A stretch of 48,303 nucleotides of DNA from Alphaproteobacteria bacterium MedPE-SWcel (GTDB lineage: Bacteria > Pseudomonadota > Alphaproteobacteria > Rhodobacterales > Rhodobacteraceae), in contig MPDC01000027.1 of NCBI GenBank assembly GCA_001874255.1, forward strand, positions 1 to 48,303. The letters run 5' to 3'. This document shows, in pieces, positions 33,374-42,134 of the stretch (positions are counted from its first letter, which is position 1; every line of letters starts with the position of its first letter). Both the position numbers and the translations under genes were made by a program. Under the pieces are notes generated by a model. The model was given only the letters and a program-made list of their open reading frames with translations, was not told the origin of the DNA and searched no databases.

Positions 33374-34045
33374 ATGGCCCAAGCGCCTCTGCTTCCCGCC
33401 TCCAGCTTTCTCTCCGGAGCGTCGGACCGGCTCCGCGCGATGCTGGACAGTCAGGCCACGGACGTGCGGCTCGATACGGGCGAGGTGCTGTTTGAGCGCG
33501 GCGACGAAGGCGATGCACTCTACGCGATCATTTCCGGAGCCCTGGAAATCTCCACCCTGTCGGCGGCCGGGCGCAAACTGTCGCTCGACATGATGCGCCC
33601 CGGTGCAATCTTTGGCGAGATTGCCATGTTCGATCCCGGCGAGCGCACCGCCACCGCCACCGCAGCAGAGCCAAGCCATCTGCGCCGTCTGCGGCACCGG
33701 GACGTGCTGGCCCAGGTCACCCGTCATCCCGAGCTCGCCGGGGACATGCTGAAGCTCGCAGGCCAGCGCATGCGCTGGATGAACACGCAGCTCAACGAGC
33801 AGGTGTTTCTGCCAATGCCGGTGCGACTGGCCCGAAAACTGCTCTACCTCACTCCGGCGGACGGCAACGGACAGCTGAGCCTGTCGCAATCAGAACTGGC
33901 CGAATTTGTCGGCGCCACCCGGGAAGCGGTGTCAAAAACCCTGTCGAACTGGCGCAAGGCCGGGTTGATTGAAATCAGCCGGGGCGGGTTGCTGCTGAAG
34001 GATCGGGGCGGGCTGGCGGTTCTGGCCGATCCCGAAGGGATCTGA
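33374..34045 (+). CDS. Crp/Fnr-family transcriptional regulator
   Basis: This 223-residue protein has a cyclic-nucleotide-binding-type jelly roll from about 20 to 130 ('EVLFERGDEGDALYAIISGA', 'MMRPGAIFGEIAMFDPGERT'), a dimer helix, and a C-terminal winged helix-turn-helix at 168-201 ('LSLSQSELAEFVGATREAVS', 'KTLSNWRKAGLIEISRGG'). The effector pocket has 'GEIAMF-x-x-G-x-R-T-A', close to the cAMP-type phosphate cassette. No N-terminal cysteines are present, so it is not an oxygen-sensing FNR. GGAG lies 9 nt before the ATG at 33374. Target genes are unknown. Confidence 0.92.
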   Translation: MAQAPLLPASSFLSGASDRLRAMLDSQATDVRLDTGEVLFERGDEGDALYAIISGALEISTLSAAGRKLSLDMMRPGAIFGEIAMFDPGERTATATAAEPSHLRRLRHRDVLAQVTRHPELAGDMLKLAGQRMRWMNTQLNEQVFLPMPVRLARKLLYLTPADGNGQLSLSQSELAEFVGATREAVSKTLSNWRKAGLIEISRGGLLLKDRGGLAVLADPEGI

Positions 34046-34081
34046 GGTCTGGCCAGCACGCGTGGACCGTGCTGCGGATAT

Positions 34082-34180
34082 TGACTGCCCTGTGGATTTT
34101 CACTGGCCTGTGGGTTTTGGACGGCCTGCAGATCATGACTGGCCCGAAATATGTGACTGCCCGAAATGAGTGACTGCGCG
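34082..34180 (+). repeat. Degenerate tandem array, unit about 18 bp starting TGACTGSCC
   Basis: Successive units begin at 34082, 34101, 34119, 34136, 34154 and 34171 with TGACTGCCC, CACTGGCCT, GGACGGCCT, TGACTGGCC, TGACTGCCC and TGACTGCGC. Unit length is 17-19 bp. The array starts 37 bp past the Crp/Fnr stop. Confidence 0.65.
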
Positions 34181-34377
34181 ACGCCTGCGGGGTCTGTCCG
34201 CTCTGGCGACTTGCGCCTTGTGCCTTGCCTAGGGGACAGGACCAATAATTTTCACATCAGCACACAAAAACCTCACTTGAATGTGACCTCCTTCACAGTC
34301 CGCCGGGCCGCGGGCTGACATAAGGGGGCAAGGCGGTCATTCTCCTATCCATCCCAATGATCGTCCGTCCCATCGTG

Positions 34378-34404
34378 AGCCATGTGTCCGCCCGACACAT
34401 GGCT
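34378..34404. other. 11-bp perfect stem-loop in the gap between Crp/Fnr gene and Do protease
   Basis: AGCCATGTGTC and GACACATGGCT pair around the loop CGCCC. Plus-strand sequence after it is 'ctttggcctttccccccc', only weakly T-rich. It could end a plus-strand transcript. The rest of 34181-34515 shows no gene. Confidence 0.5.
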
Positions 34405-34515
34405 CTTTGGCCTTTCCCCCCCTGCTCAGCCCCATCCGAATACCGTCCGGACCGCGCGCGACCGGGATGGCCGAGCCATCGTCACGCCTCGCGCGGATTT
34501 GGGCGCAACAAACAA

Positions 34516-34548
34516 GAGAGGCCGCCCCCACCAAGGGAGCGGCCTCTC
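34516..34548 (-). terminator. Terminator of the Do protease gene
   Basis: A perfect 10-bp stem (GAGAGGCCGC / GCGGCCTCTC) with a 13-nt loop is followed on the minus strand by TTGTTTGTTG. It lies 22 bp past the protease stop. Confidence 0.7.
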
Positions 34549-34569
34549 ACTGTCCGGCAAGGACCGGGA

Positions 34570-36066
34570 TTACTCGTCGAGGTTCAGGGCCACGAAACGC
34601 GGCTCGCCGCCCCGGCGCACCATCAGGAAGATCGACTTTCGGCCGCCGTCTCTGGCCGCCGAAATCTGCTCCTCGAGATCCGAGATGGAGGCGAGTTTGG
34701 TTTGCCCGGCCTCGGTGATCACATCCCCCGCGCGCAGACCTTTTTCCCACGCGCCGGAGGTCTCATCGACAGAGAGGATCACCAGCCCCTTGGTGCCCGC
34801 ATCAAGGTTCAGCTCTTCGCGCATGTCATCGCGAACGGCGCCGACCGTCAGCCCGAGCAGTTCCTTCTCGGTTTCATCCGGTGCCACACCGCCACCCTCG
34901 GAGGAGGAGGCATCGGCACCGACCGCCTCTTCACGCCGTCCGAGCGTCACCCGCACGGTCTCTGTCTTGCCATCGCGGAACACAAGGACACGGACCGTCT
35001 TGCCGACTTCCGTATCCCCCACACGCCGAACCAGATCGCGCGTATCTGCGACCTCGAACCCGTCAAAGCTGGTGATGACGTCACGCGCCAGCAGACCAGC
35101 CTCCTTGGCCGGGCCTTCTGGCACATCGGTGATCAGCACACCCTCGCTGTTGGCCATGCCGATGGCCTCGGCGAGGTCATCGGTCACATCCTGAATGCGC
35201 ACCCCGAGCCAGCCGCGGCGGGTTTCGCCGAACTCTTTCAGCTGCCCGACCACTTTGGTCACCACATTCGACGCCATGGAGAAGCCGATGCCGATGGAGC
35301 CGCCGTTGGGCGAGAGAATAGCCGTGTTCACGCCAACAACGTCGCCGTCCATGTTGAACAACGGCCCGCCGGAGTTGCCACGGTTGATCGCCGCGTCCGT
35401 CTGGATGTAGTCGTCATAGCTGCCCGAGAGCGCCCGGTTGCGCGCCGAGACGATCCCTGCCGAGAGAGAAAACCCCTGCCCCAGCGGGTTGCCCATCGCA
35501 ACGACCCAATCGCCCACACGTGCGGTGTCGCTATCGCCGAATTTCACATAGGTCAGCGGCATCGGAGCCTCGACCTTGAGCAATGCAATATCCGTGTTGG
35601 GGTCCGTGCCCACAACAACCGCAGGCAGCAGCTCGTGCGGCTGACCGTCGCCCGGGAAGAACTCGATCTCAATCTCGTCGGCGCCATCGATCACGTGGTT
35701 GTTGGTGACGATATAGCCATCTTCAGAAATCACAAAACCCGATCCCAGGGCCGAAGACCGGCGCGGCCGGTTTCCGCCACGGTTGCGGTCCTGAAACTCG
35801 CGGAAAAAATCCTCGAACGGCGAGCCTTCGGGCACGATGCCCTGCGGTTCGGTCCGCCCTTCGACCATGGTCGAGGTGGTAATGTTGACCACGGCGGGGC
35901 TGACTTTTTCAGCCAGAGGCGCGAGACTCTCGGGCCGGGCAGCGGCGGCCAGCGATTGAACAACCAGAAAAGCGGTCCCGAGGACCACCATCCAGAACAG
36001 GCGCCAGCCGGTCTGCGCAGGGTTCTGAGCCTCTGCTTTGGTAGTTGAGATTGGATGCACGGACAT
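34570..36066 (-). CDS. Do (DegP/MucD)-family periplasmic serine protease
   Basis: This 498-residue protein has a membrane/signal segment at 22-42 ('RLFWMVVLGTAFLVVQSLAA'). The trypsin-like domain has His124 ('YIVTNNHVIDGADE'), Asp159 ('DPNTDIALLKVE') and Ser232 ('INRGNSGGPLFNMDG'), all three catalytic residues. Two PDZ domains follow: the first at about 285-375 ('RRGWLGVRIQDVTDDLAEAI'), the second from about 415 to the end. The enzyme degrades or refolds damaged envelope proteins. It lies downstream of hflK-hflC on the same strand; in many proteobacteria HflKC and Do proteases form a membrane quality-control cluster. The 497-bp gap to hflC contains a terminator, so it probably has its own promoter. 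Confidence 0.96.
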   Translation of the reverse strand: MSVHPISTTKAEAQNPAQTGWRLFWMVVLGTAFLVVQSLAAAARPESLAPLAEKVSPAVVNITTSTMVEGRTEPQGIVPEGSPFEDFFREFQDRNRGGNRPRRSSALGSGFVISEDGYIVTNNHVIDGADEIEIEFFPGDGQPHELLPAVVVGTDPNTDIALLKVEAPMPLTYVKFGDSDTARVGDWVVAMGNPLGQGFSLSAGIVSARNRALSGSYDDYIQTDAAINRGNSGGPLFNMDGDVVGVNTAILSPNGGSIGIGFSMASNVVTKVVGQLKEFGETRRGWLGVRIQDVTDDLAEAIGMANSEGVLITDVPEGPAKEAGLLARDVITSFDGFEVADTRDLVRRVGDTEVGKTVRVLVFRDGKTETVRVTLGRREEAVGADASSSEGGGVAPDETEKELLGLTVGAVRDDMREELNLDAGTKGLVILSVDETSGAWEKGLRAGDVITEAGQTKLASISDLEEQISAARDGGRKSIFLMVRRGGEPRFVALNLDE

Positions 36067-36400
36067 ACTCCTTGAATTGGCCTGTCAACTCTGTCTCCGT
36101 CCTGCCCCTCTGCAAAGGGGAATAGAACGAACCCGTGCCTCAGGCGCCGTCCCGCGGTGATCCGTGGAACCCGGCGCGTTGGGGTGCGGAAACTGTGCAT
36201 TCAATGTAGTGTTTGCGCCGAAGGCCGCAATGGGGGTTGCAGTCATCTCAATTTGACGTGATGTCCGGTGAAGGCTTCGCGACTGCGCCCTTGCTGCAAC
36301 AGGCGAAAAGCCGCCCATTCAAAACAACGGGATATGCGCACAGGCGCCAGGGGCTGACCGCTTCGGCACCTTTCATGCATTCGACGGCCAACCAATGGCA

Positions 36401-36428
36401 AAGGGCCGCCCCATCCGGAGCGGCCCTT
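36401..36428 (-). terminator. Candidate terminator after hflC
   Basis: A 9-bp stem (AAGGGCCGC / GCGGCCCTT) with a 10-nt loop lies 136 bp past the hflC stop; the minus strand continues TTTGCC. The rest of the 36067-36563 gap, which should hold the protease promoter, shows nothing else recognisable. Confidence 0.5.
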
Positions 36429-36563
36429 CTTTGGAACGAATGCTTTGACACGACTGCATCGCGCGGCTTTCGAGGCGGGGGAGACAGGCTGTGGCCGGAT
36501 CTTTGGCCCCGCCAACCGCCGCTGCGCCCCTTGGTGCAGCTTGGTGCCGCTTGAGGTCCGAGG

Positions 36564-37460
36564 TTACTGCCCCTCGGACTGGCCGTCGCCACGATTGCCG
36601 TCAGACGACTTCAGATAGTTGAAGAACTCGCTGTCCGGCGACAACACCAGAGATGAATTGCCGCCCTGCAGGGATCGTGAATAGGCGGTCAGGCTGCGGT
36701 AGAATTCAAAGAATTCAGGGTCGCGGCCATAGGCCTCGGCAAAGATGCTGTTGCGTTGGGCATCTGCTTCACCACGGATAACCTCGGCTTCACGTTCAGC
36801 CTCGGAAACCAGCTCCACTTCGGTCCGGTCAGCCAGCGCCCGCACCCGCTGTGCGGCCTCGTCACCCCGGGCGATCTCGTCCGCGGCTTCGCGTTCGCGT
36901 TCTGCCCGCATCCGCGCAAAGGTCGCCTCGAGGTTCGCCTGCGGCAGATCGGTGCGCTTCAGCCGCACGTCAATGACCTCGAGCCCCAGCGTCTGCGCCT
37001 GCGTGATAGCGCCATTGCGGATCCGCAGCATCAGGGCGGCGCGGTCCGACGACAGGATATCGTTGGAGCTCACGGTCCCCAGCACCTCGCGCGTCTGGTC
37101 GCGCATGATGTTGTCGAGCCGGGATTCGGCAGCGGCCACATTGCCCGCGCCCACCGCCTCGCGGAAGCGACGAACGTCAACGATCCGATAGCGCGCAAAG
37201 GCATCGACCACCAGACGGCGATCGTCCAGAGGCGTGACCTCCAGCGGCCCCACTTCGAGGCTGAGGATACGGTCATCGTATTTCACGACGTCATCAATGA
37301 ACGGCAGCTTGAAGGCCAGCCCCGGATCTTCCTGCACGTTGACGACACGGCCAAAGCGCATCACCAGCGCCTTTTCGCGTTCGTCGACGATAAACAAGGA
37401 GGACAGGCCAGCGACAATCAGCGCAGCCAGAACAACCAGAGAAATGATGTTACGGTTCAT
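36564..37460 (-). CDS. hflC: Protease modulator HflC
   Basis: This 298-residue SPFH/prohibitin-domain protein has one N-terminal membrane helix ('IISLVVLAALIVAGLSSLFI') and then 'DEREKALVMRFGRVV', the conserved HflC start of the SPFH domain. The long coiled-coil 'EATFARMRAEREREAADEIA' is followed by 'AQRNSIFAEAYGRDPEFFEF', 'YRSLTAYSRSLQGGNSSLVL' and 'SPDSEFFNYLK', all diagnostic. With HflK it forms a periplasm-facing cage around FtsH and limits its proteolysis. Its ATG overlaps the hflK stop (TGATG), giving tight coupling. Confidence 0.98.
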   Translation of the reverse strand: MNRNIISLVVLAALIVAGLSSLFIVDEREKALVMRFGRVVNVQEDPGLAFKLPFIDDVVKYDDRILSLEVGPLEVTPLDDRRLVVDAFARYRIVDVRRFREAVGAGNVAAAESRLDNIMRDQTREVLGTVSSNDILSSDRAALMLRIRNGAITQAQTLGLEVIDVRLKRTDLPQANLEATFARMRAEREREAADEIARGDEAAQRVRALADRTEVELVSEAEREAEVIRGEADAQRNSIFAEAYGRDPEFFEFYRSLTAYSRSLQGGNSSLVLSPDSEFFNYLKSSDGNRGDGQSEGQ

Positions 37461-38605
37461 CAGTTGTCTCCCGAACGGCGAATTTCATTGAGCGGCAGAT
37501 AGGGCACCACACCCTGTCCGCCCACGCCACCGGCAGTGCTGTCCAGAATGATCTTGTCGACGCGGCCCAGCACCTCTTCCATGGTTTCGAGATAGAGCCG
37601 CTTGCGCGTCACTTCCGGTGCTTTTTCGTATTCCGTCAGAACGGCAGAGAAGCGAGAGGCCTCACCCTGTGCCTGGTTCACGACCTGCGCCCTGTAGCCC
37701 TCGGCTTCTTCGAGGGTCTGCGCGGCCTGACCGCGCGCGGATGCCAGCTTGCGGTTGGCATAGGCGTCAGCCTGTTTCTCAAGGCGGTCACGTTCCTGAC
37801 CGGCAGACTGCACTTCGCGGAAGGCATCCTTGACCGGTTCCGGCGGATCGGCACCGTCAAAGTTGATCCGGACCACGTTGACCCCGGAATTATAGCTGTC
37901 GAGCGTCGACTGGATCAGCTCCTCCAGCCGCTGCGAGATCACACCACGGTCCCGGTTCAGGATCGGCGCCAGTTCGGACTGCGCGATGATCTCGCGCATG
38001 GCCGATTCCGACACCGCCTGGATGGTGGCCTTGGGATCACGAAGGTTGAACAGATATTGATCGGGGGCGGTGATATTCCAGACAACCTGGAAGTCCACGT
38101 CGATGATGTTTTCATCGCCTGTCAACATCAGGCCTGCGTCGGACCCGCGCGCGCCGGTGCCGATGCTTTCGGTCTGCTCGACGCTGACCGGCACCACCTC
38201 GTAGCTCACCAGTGGCCAGGGCGCAAAGTTCAGACCCGAATCGCCCACCGCAGAGAATTCACCGAGGAACAGTTCGACCGATTTCTCTTCCGTCTTGACG
38301 GTGTAAAAGCTGGCATAGCCCCAGAGCAGCGCCGCGACCACCGCGCCGATGGCCACACCGCCTTTGGTGAACAACGGGCTGCCGCCGCCGGCGCCACCGC
38401 CGGAGGAGCCACGACCGCCACCGCTGCCGCCGCGTCCGCCCATCAGGACCCGCAGCTGCTCCTGGCCTTTTTTCATCAGCTCGTCGATTTCCGGGATCTG
38501 GTTGTCATCAGGACGACGACCGCCGCCCCCGCCACCATTGTTTCCCTTGTTTCCTCCGCCGCCGGAGGAACCGCCGCCCCCCCAGGGGCCACCACTGTTC
38601 CCAGA
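37460..38605 (-). CDS. hflK: FtsH protease activity modulator HflK
   Basis: This 381-residue partner of HflC has an N-terminal cytoplasmic part that is glycine-rich ('SGGPWGGGGSSGGGGNKGNN' and 'GGRGGSGGGRGSSGGGAGGG'), as is usual for alphaproteobacterial HflK. 'GGVAIGAVVAALLWGYASFY' is the membrane helix. The SPFH domain contains 'DVDFQVVWNITAPDQYLFNL', 'ESAMREIIAQSELAPILNRD' and 'INFDGADPPEPVKDAFREVQ', followed by the coiled coil. The ATG at 38605 has AGGAG close upstream; an in-frame ATG six codons earlier is possible. It lies 111 bp downstream of gor. Confidence 0.97.
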   Translation of the reverse strand, partial: SGNSGGPWGGGGSSGGGGNKGNNGGGGGGRRPDDNQIPEIDELMKKGQEQLRVLMGGRGGSGGGRGSSGGGAGGGSPLFTKGGVAIGAVVAALLWGYASFYTVKTEEKSVELFLGEFSAVGDSGLNFAPWPLVSYEVVPVSVEQTESIGTGARGSDAGLMLTGDENIIDVDFQVVWNITAPDQYLFNLRDPKATIQAVSESAMREIIAQSELAPILNRDRGVISQRLEELIQSTLDSYNSGVNVVRINFDGADPPEPVKDAFREVQSAGQERDRLEKQADAYANRKLASARGQAAQTLEEAEGYRAQVVNQAQGEASRFSAVLTEYEKAPEVTRKRLYLETMEEVLGRVDKIILDSTAGGVGGQGVVPYLPLNEIRRSGDN

Positions 38606-38680
38606 CATAAGTCTCCTATCCATCTTCCTCCGCCCATCCGGCGGGTGTTGCCTACTAACCTGTGATCGAAGCGCCCGAAT

Positions 38681-38692
38681 TCAAGCGCTTGA
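38681..38692. promoter_or_regulatory. 12-bp palindrome TCAAGCGCTTGA upstream of hflK
   Basis: A perfect palindrome with the AAGCGCTT core seen in LacI/GalR-family operators lies 76 bp before the hflK start. Eleven of the twelve bases recur at 43751-43762, ahead of the second EamA gene. Confidence 0.35.
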
Positions 38693-38716
38693 CCTCTATT
38701 GACGGTACCGGACGCC

Positions 38717-40072
38717 TCAGAGCGTACGCACCGGGGATTTCAGCGTGACCAATTCTTCCGACATGGTCGGGTGAACTGCAACAGTGCGATCAAAATCTTC
38801 TTTGGTCGCCCCCATTTTTATCGCGACGCCCGCAAGCTGGATCATCTCGCCCGCGCCCGGGGCGACAATGTGACATCCCAGCACCCTGCGCGTTTCCTGG
38901 CTGACGATCAGTTTCATCAGCACGCGCTGAGCGCGTCCCGCAAAGGCCTGCTGCATCGGTTTGAAAGAAGTCGAATAGACCTCGACCGTTTCCTGTTCCG
39001 CCGCCTGTTCTTCGGACAGGCCAATGGTGCCCATCTCCGGCTGGGTGAATATCGCCGTCGGGATCAGCTCGTGATCGGGGCTGGTCGGGTTGCCATTGAA
39101 CACCGTCTCGACAAAGGCCATGCCCTCGCGGATCGCAACCGGCGTCAGGTTCACCCGGTCGGTCACATCGCCAATGGCATAGACCGATGGCACGGCGGTC
39201 TGGCTGTAGTCATCCACCATGATCTCGCCACCACGGCCGCGCTCGATGCCCAGCGCCTCAAGGCCCAGATCGTCGGCATTGGGCTTGCGCCCGGTCGCGA
39301 ACATCACCTGATCAAACAGGCTCTCGTCTCCGTTGCTCGCCTTGACCCGGATCTTGTCGCCCTCGCGGTGCATCTCCAGCACATTGGTGCCCAGCTTCAG
39401 GTCAATCCCCGACTGGATCATTTCCTCGGCCACCAATCCACGCGCTTCATCGTCAAAGCCCCGCAGGATCTGGGCACCGCGATAGAATTGCGACGTCTTC
39501 ACCCCGAGACCATTCATGATGCCCGCGAATTCGGATGCGATATAGCCGCCGCCCACGATCAGAATGCTTTCGGGAAGCTTGTCCAGGTGAAAGATCTCGT
39601 TCGAGGTGATCGCCAGCTCTGCCCCGGTGAACTCCGGCACCCAGGGGCGCCCTCCGGTGGCGATCAGGATATGCTTGGCTGTCTTCGTGGAGCCATCCGA
39701 CAGTGTGACCGCATGTGGATCGGCCAGCGTAGCGCGCGCGTCAAAGCTCTCGACGCCGGAGTTCTTCAGCAGGTTGCGATAGATCCCTTCCAGCCGATCA
39801 AGTTCGGAATGGAGCTTGGTCTTGAAGTGGTCCCAGTCGAACCCCTTGTTTTCCAGATCCCAGCCATAGGCGCGGGCGTCATCGACCATCTCTGCATATT
39901 CAGAAGCGAAAACCATCAGCTTTTTCGGCACACATCCCCGTATCACGCAGGTGCCGCCGTAGCGGTCTTCCTCGGCCAGAGCCACCTTCGCGCCGCCTGC
40001 GGCCGCCACGCGCGCCGCGCGAACCCCACCGGACCCGCCACCGATGACAAAGAGATCGTAGTCAAAGCTCAT
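38717..40072 (-). CDS. gor: Glutathione-disulfide reductase
   Basis: This 451-residue FAD enzyme reduces oxidised glutathione with NADPH. The FAD-binding motif is 'DLFVIGGGSGGVRAARVAAA'. The redox-active disulfide is Cys42-Cys47 in 'GGTCVIRGCVPKK'. 'ESILIVGGGYIASEFAGIMN' is the NADPH-binding fold. 'VYAIGDVTDRVNLTPVAIRE' binds FAD, and the C-terminal 'AVHPTMSEELVTL' supplies the catalytic His-Glu. Its product supports the GSTs in this window. It ends 111 bp before hflK on the same strand. Confidence 0.96.
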   Translation of the reverse strand: MSFDYDLFVIGGGSGGVRAARVAAAGGAKVALAEEDRYGGTCVIRGCVPKKLMVFASEYAEMVDDARAYGWDLENKGFDWDHFKTKLHSELDRLEGIYRNLLKNSGVESFDARATLADPHAVTLSDGSTKTAKHILIATGGRPWVPEFTGAELAITSNEIFHLDKLPESILIVGGGYIASEFAGIMNGLGVKTSQFYRGAQILRGFDDEARGLVAEEMIQSGIDLKLGTNVLEMHREGDKIRVKASNGDESLFDQVMFATGRKPNADDLGLEALGIERGRGGEIMVDDYSQTAVPSVYAIGDVTDRVNLTPVAIREGMAFVETVFNGNPTSPDHELIPTAIFTQPEMGTIGLSEEQAAEQETVEVYSTSFKPMQQAFAGRAQRVLMKLIVSQETRRVLGCHIVAPGAGEMIQLAGVAIKMGATKEDFDRTVAVHPTMSEELVTLKSPVRTL

Positions 40073-40320
40073 ATCTGTCGCCTTATCTTTGGTCTTGCGC
40101 GAGGTATCACACAGCGCGCCCTGAATTGCCAGTCTCGCAGGTGGGGGCCGGGCCAGGAGATTGAAATGCCGTGGGTGGGTTTGTCGCGAAAGCGTGAAGA
40201 GGGCGTGAAGGACAGATCCCGACCGGACACGCCGGATGGCCGTGTCACGCGGCGGCTGCAGGCCGTGTGCATCGCCGGGTTGAGCCGCCCTCTCTGGGCA
40301 GATCCGGGACCGGCCAAGGG

Positions 40321-41109
40321 CTAGTCGCTCAGATCCTTGAAAAGATTGTCACTTTCGACGAAATCGATCCTGTCGGTTTCAATCGTGCCCTCATTGATAT
40401 CGCGGACTTCGACCTTGCCATCCCCGTAGCCGATCACCACGGTGTCGCACATGTCGACAAAGAGACCGTTCTCGACAACGCCGGGGATCTGGTTGATCAC
40501 CAGCGCCAGCTGCCGGGGGTTACCGATGCGGGTGAGATGCAGATCGAGGATATGGTTGCCCTCATCCGTGATGTAGGGGCCGGACCCATCCATCCGCAAT
40601 GTCGCCGTGCGGCCCAGCACATCCATCGAGATCAGCGTCTCCTCCACCAGCGACTGGGTGGTTTGCCAGCCGAACGGGATCACCTCGATCGGCAAGGGGA
40701 AAGCGCCGAGCGATTCGACCTCCTTGGCCTTGTCGGCAATCACCACCATCTGATCCGAGGCGGAGGCGACGATCTTTTCCTGCAGCAGCGCGCCGCCGCC
40801 GCCCTTGATCAGGTTCAACTCCCCATCGAATTCATCCGCGCCATCAATGGTAAGATCGAGCCATTTCGCCTCGTCCAGCGACATGACCGCGATGCCCACC
40901 TCGCGGGCCAGCTCTGCCGTCCGGGTCGATGTGGGCACACCGATGATTTTCAACCCGTCCTCGCGCACCATCTCGCCGAGGCAGCGCACCAACCAGGCCG
41001 CAGTTGATCCGGTGCCGAGACCGACACGCATGCCATCCTCGACCATGTCAGCGGCGCGCCGGGCGGCCACGAATTTCGCTTTGTCTATGGGCGAAAGCTC
41101 TCCGCTCAT
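40321..41109 (-). CDS. rpiA: Ribose-5-phosphate isomerase A
   Basis: This 262-residue enzyme interconverts ribose-5-phosphate and ribulose-5-phosphate in the pentose phosphate pathway. It has 'MRVGLGTGSTAAWLVRCLGE' (phosphate-binding), 'WLDLTIDGADEFDGELNLIK' with catalytic Asp residues, 'GGGGALLQEKIVASASDQMV' (catalytic Glu and Lys) and 'PFGWQTTQSLV'. It lies 248 bp upstream of gor on the same strand; that gap holds nothing I can support. Confidence 0.97.
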   Translation of the reverse strand: MSGELSPIDKAKFVAARRAADMVEDGMRVGLGTGSTAAWLVRCLGEMVREDGLKIIGVPTSTRTAELAREVGIAVMSLDEAKWLDLTIDGADEFDGELNLIKGGGGALLQEKIVASASDQMVVIADKAKEVESLGAFPLPIEVIPFGWQTTQSLVEETLISMDVLGRTATLRMDGSGPYITDEGNHILDLHLTRIGNPRQLALVINQIPGVVENGLFVDMCDTVVIGYGDGKVEVRDINEGTIETDRIDFVESDNLFKDLSD

Positions 41110-41360
41110 GGGGGAATGTCTCCGTTCGCAGGATCACGCATTTTGCCAGGGCAGCCAGATGCCATAGCGTGGGATGGGGCCACTATAGGCCGTTTGCAGG
41201 ACCCGTGCGAGGGCCGAAACATGCCTTTTCACGACCGGCCCGCACACCTGCACCCATAGGAGCCCTGCAGTTCGCCACTCTCGGGCACAAGTGCGCGTTT
41301 CCTATCGGAAACGTCGGAAACGAACCTGTCTCAGGCGCGCAAGAGCGATAGGATCAGACC

Positions 41361-42134
41361 ATGACAGCCCCTCTTCGCCTTCACTACGCACCGGACAACG
41401 CCTCCCTGATCGTGCGCCTCGCTCTGGAGGAGCTGGGCCTGCCCTATGTGACCCATCTGGTGGACCGACAGGCGCGTGCGCAACAGGCGCCCCGCTATCT
41501 GCGTCTCAATCCGAACGGGACCATTCCGGTGCTGGAAACGCCCCATGGTGCAATGTTTGAAACAGCGGCGATCCTGCTGTGGCTGTCCGATACGACCGGG
41601 AAACTGGCCCCGAAACCGCAAGATCCCCTGCGCGGCCCGTTTCTGAAGTGGTTGTTCTGGTGTTCCAATACGCTACACACCGATTTGCGGAGCTACTTCT
41701 ATCCCGAGAAATTCATCGGCCCGGATCCGGCGGATCAATCGCAGCTGCGCCGCATATACCGGGAGCGCATTCGTGCGGATCTCCACATTCTCGAAGAGGG
41801 TTTGCAGCAAACACCCGCTCTGGCCGGGAATGCGCAGCCGGGGCTTCTTGACCTCTACCTGCCCTGTCTGATGAGATGGTGCGACCTCTACGCCAACCCG
41901 AAACCTTCGACAGCCGTCAGCGGCCCGCCTGACCACCAGCCTGACCTCCCACCTGACCTCCCGGCCGAGACCCCGCTTTGGTTCGACCTGACGGCTTTTC
42001 CGGCGCTGTATTCCGTCTGCCGCATGGCCGAAAGCCGCGCCAGCACCAAACGCGCCCAAAGCGCGGAGGGCCTCGGCCCGACACCGTTCACCGCCCCCAT
42101 CCTGGCCATGCCTCCAGAAGGATCCGCGACCTAA
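41361..42134 (+). CDS. Glutathione S-transferase family protein
   Basis: The protein has 257 residues. The N-terminal thioredoxin-like domain is clear: 'RLHYAPDNASLIVRLALEEL', 'NPNGTIPVLETPHGAMFETA' with the cis-Pro and Glu-Thr, and 'AILLWLSDTTGKLAP'. The C-terminal half is helical ('LDLYLPCLMRW') but interrupted near residues 188-203 by a Pro/Asp-rich insertion ('GPPDHQPDLPPDLPAETP') that looks like a loop expanded by a short tandem repeat. Function is glutathione-dependent, substrate unknown. Its TAA is immediately followed by the ATG of sdaA, so the two genes are cotranscribed and perhaps translationally linked. Confidence 0.88.
   Translation: MTAPLRLHYAPDNASLIVRLALEELGLPYVTHLVDRQARAQQAPRYLRLNPNGTIPVLETPHGAMFETAAILLWLSDTTGKLAPKPQDPLRGPFLKWLFWCSNTLHTDLRSYFYPEKFIGPDPADQSQLRRIYRERIRADLHILEEGLQQTPALAGNAQPGLLDLYLPCLMRWCDLYANPKPSTAVSGPPDHQPDLPPDLPAETPLWFDLTAFPALYSVCRMAESRASTKRAQSAEGLGPTPFTAPILAMPPEGSAT

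Noticed and set aside
34357-36048. 563-residue plus-strand frame opposite the Do protease
   Set aside because: Composition is typical of an antisense shadow, while the minus strand has all protease catalytic motifs.
40073-40320. Small gene between gor and rpiA
   Set aside because: The only frame is Arg/Pro/Ser-rich shadow text without a ribosome site.
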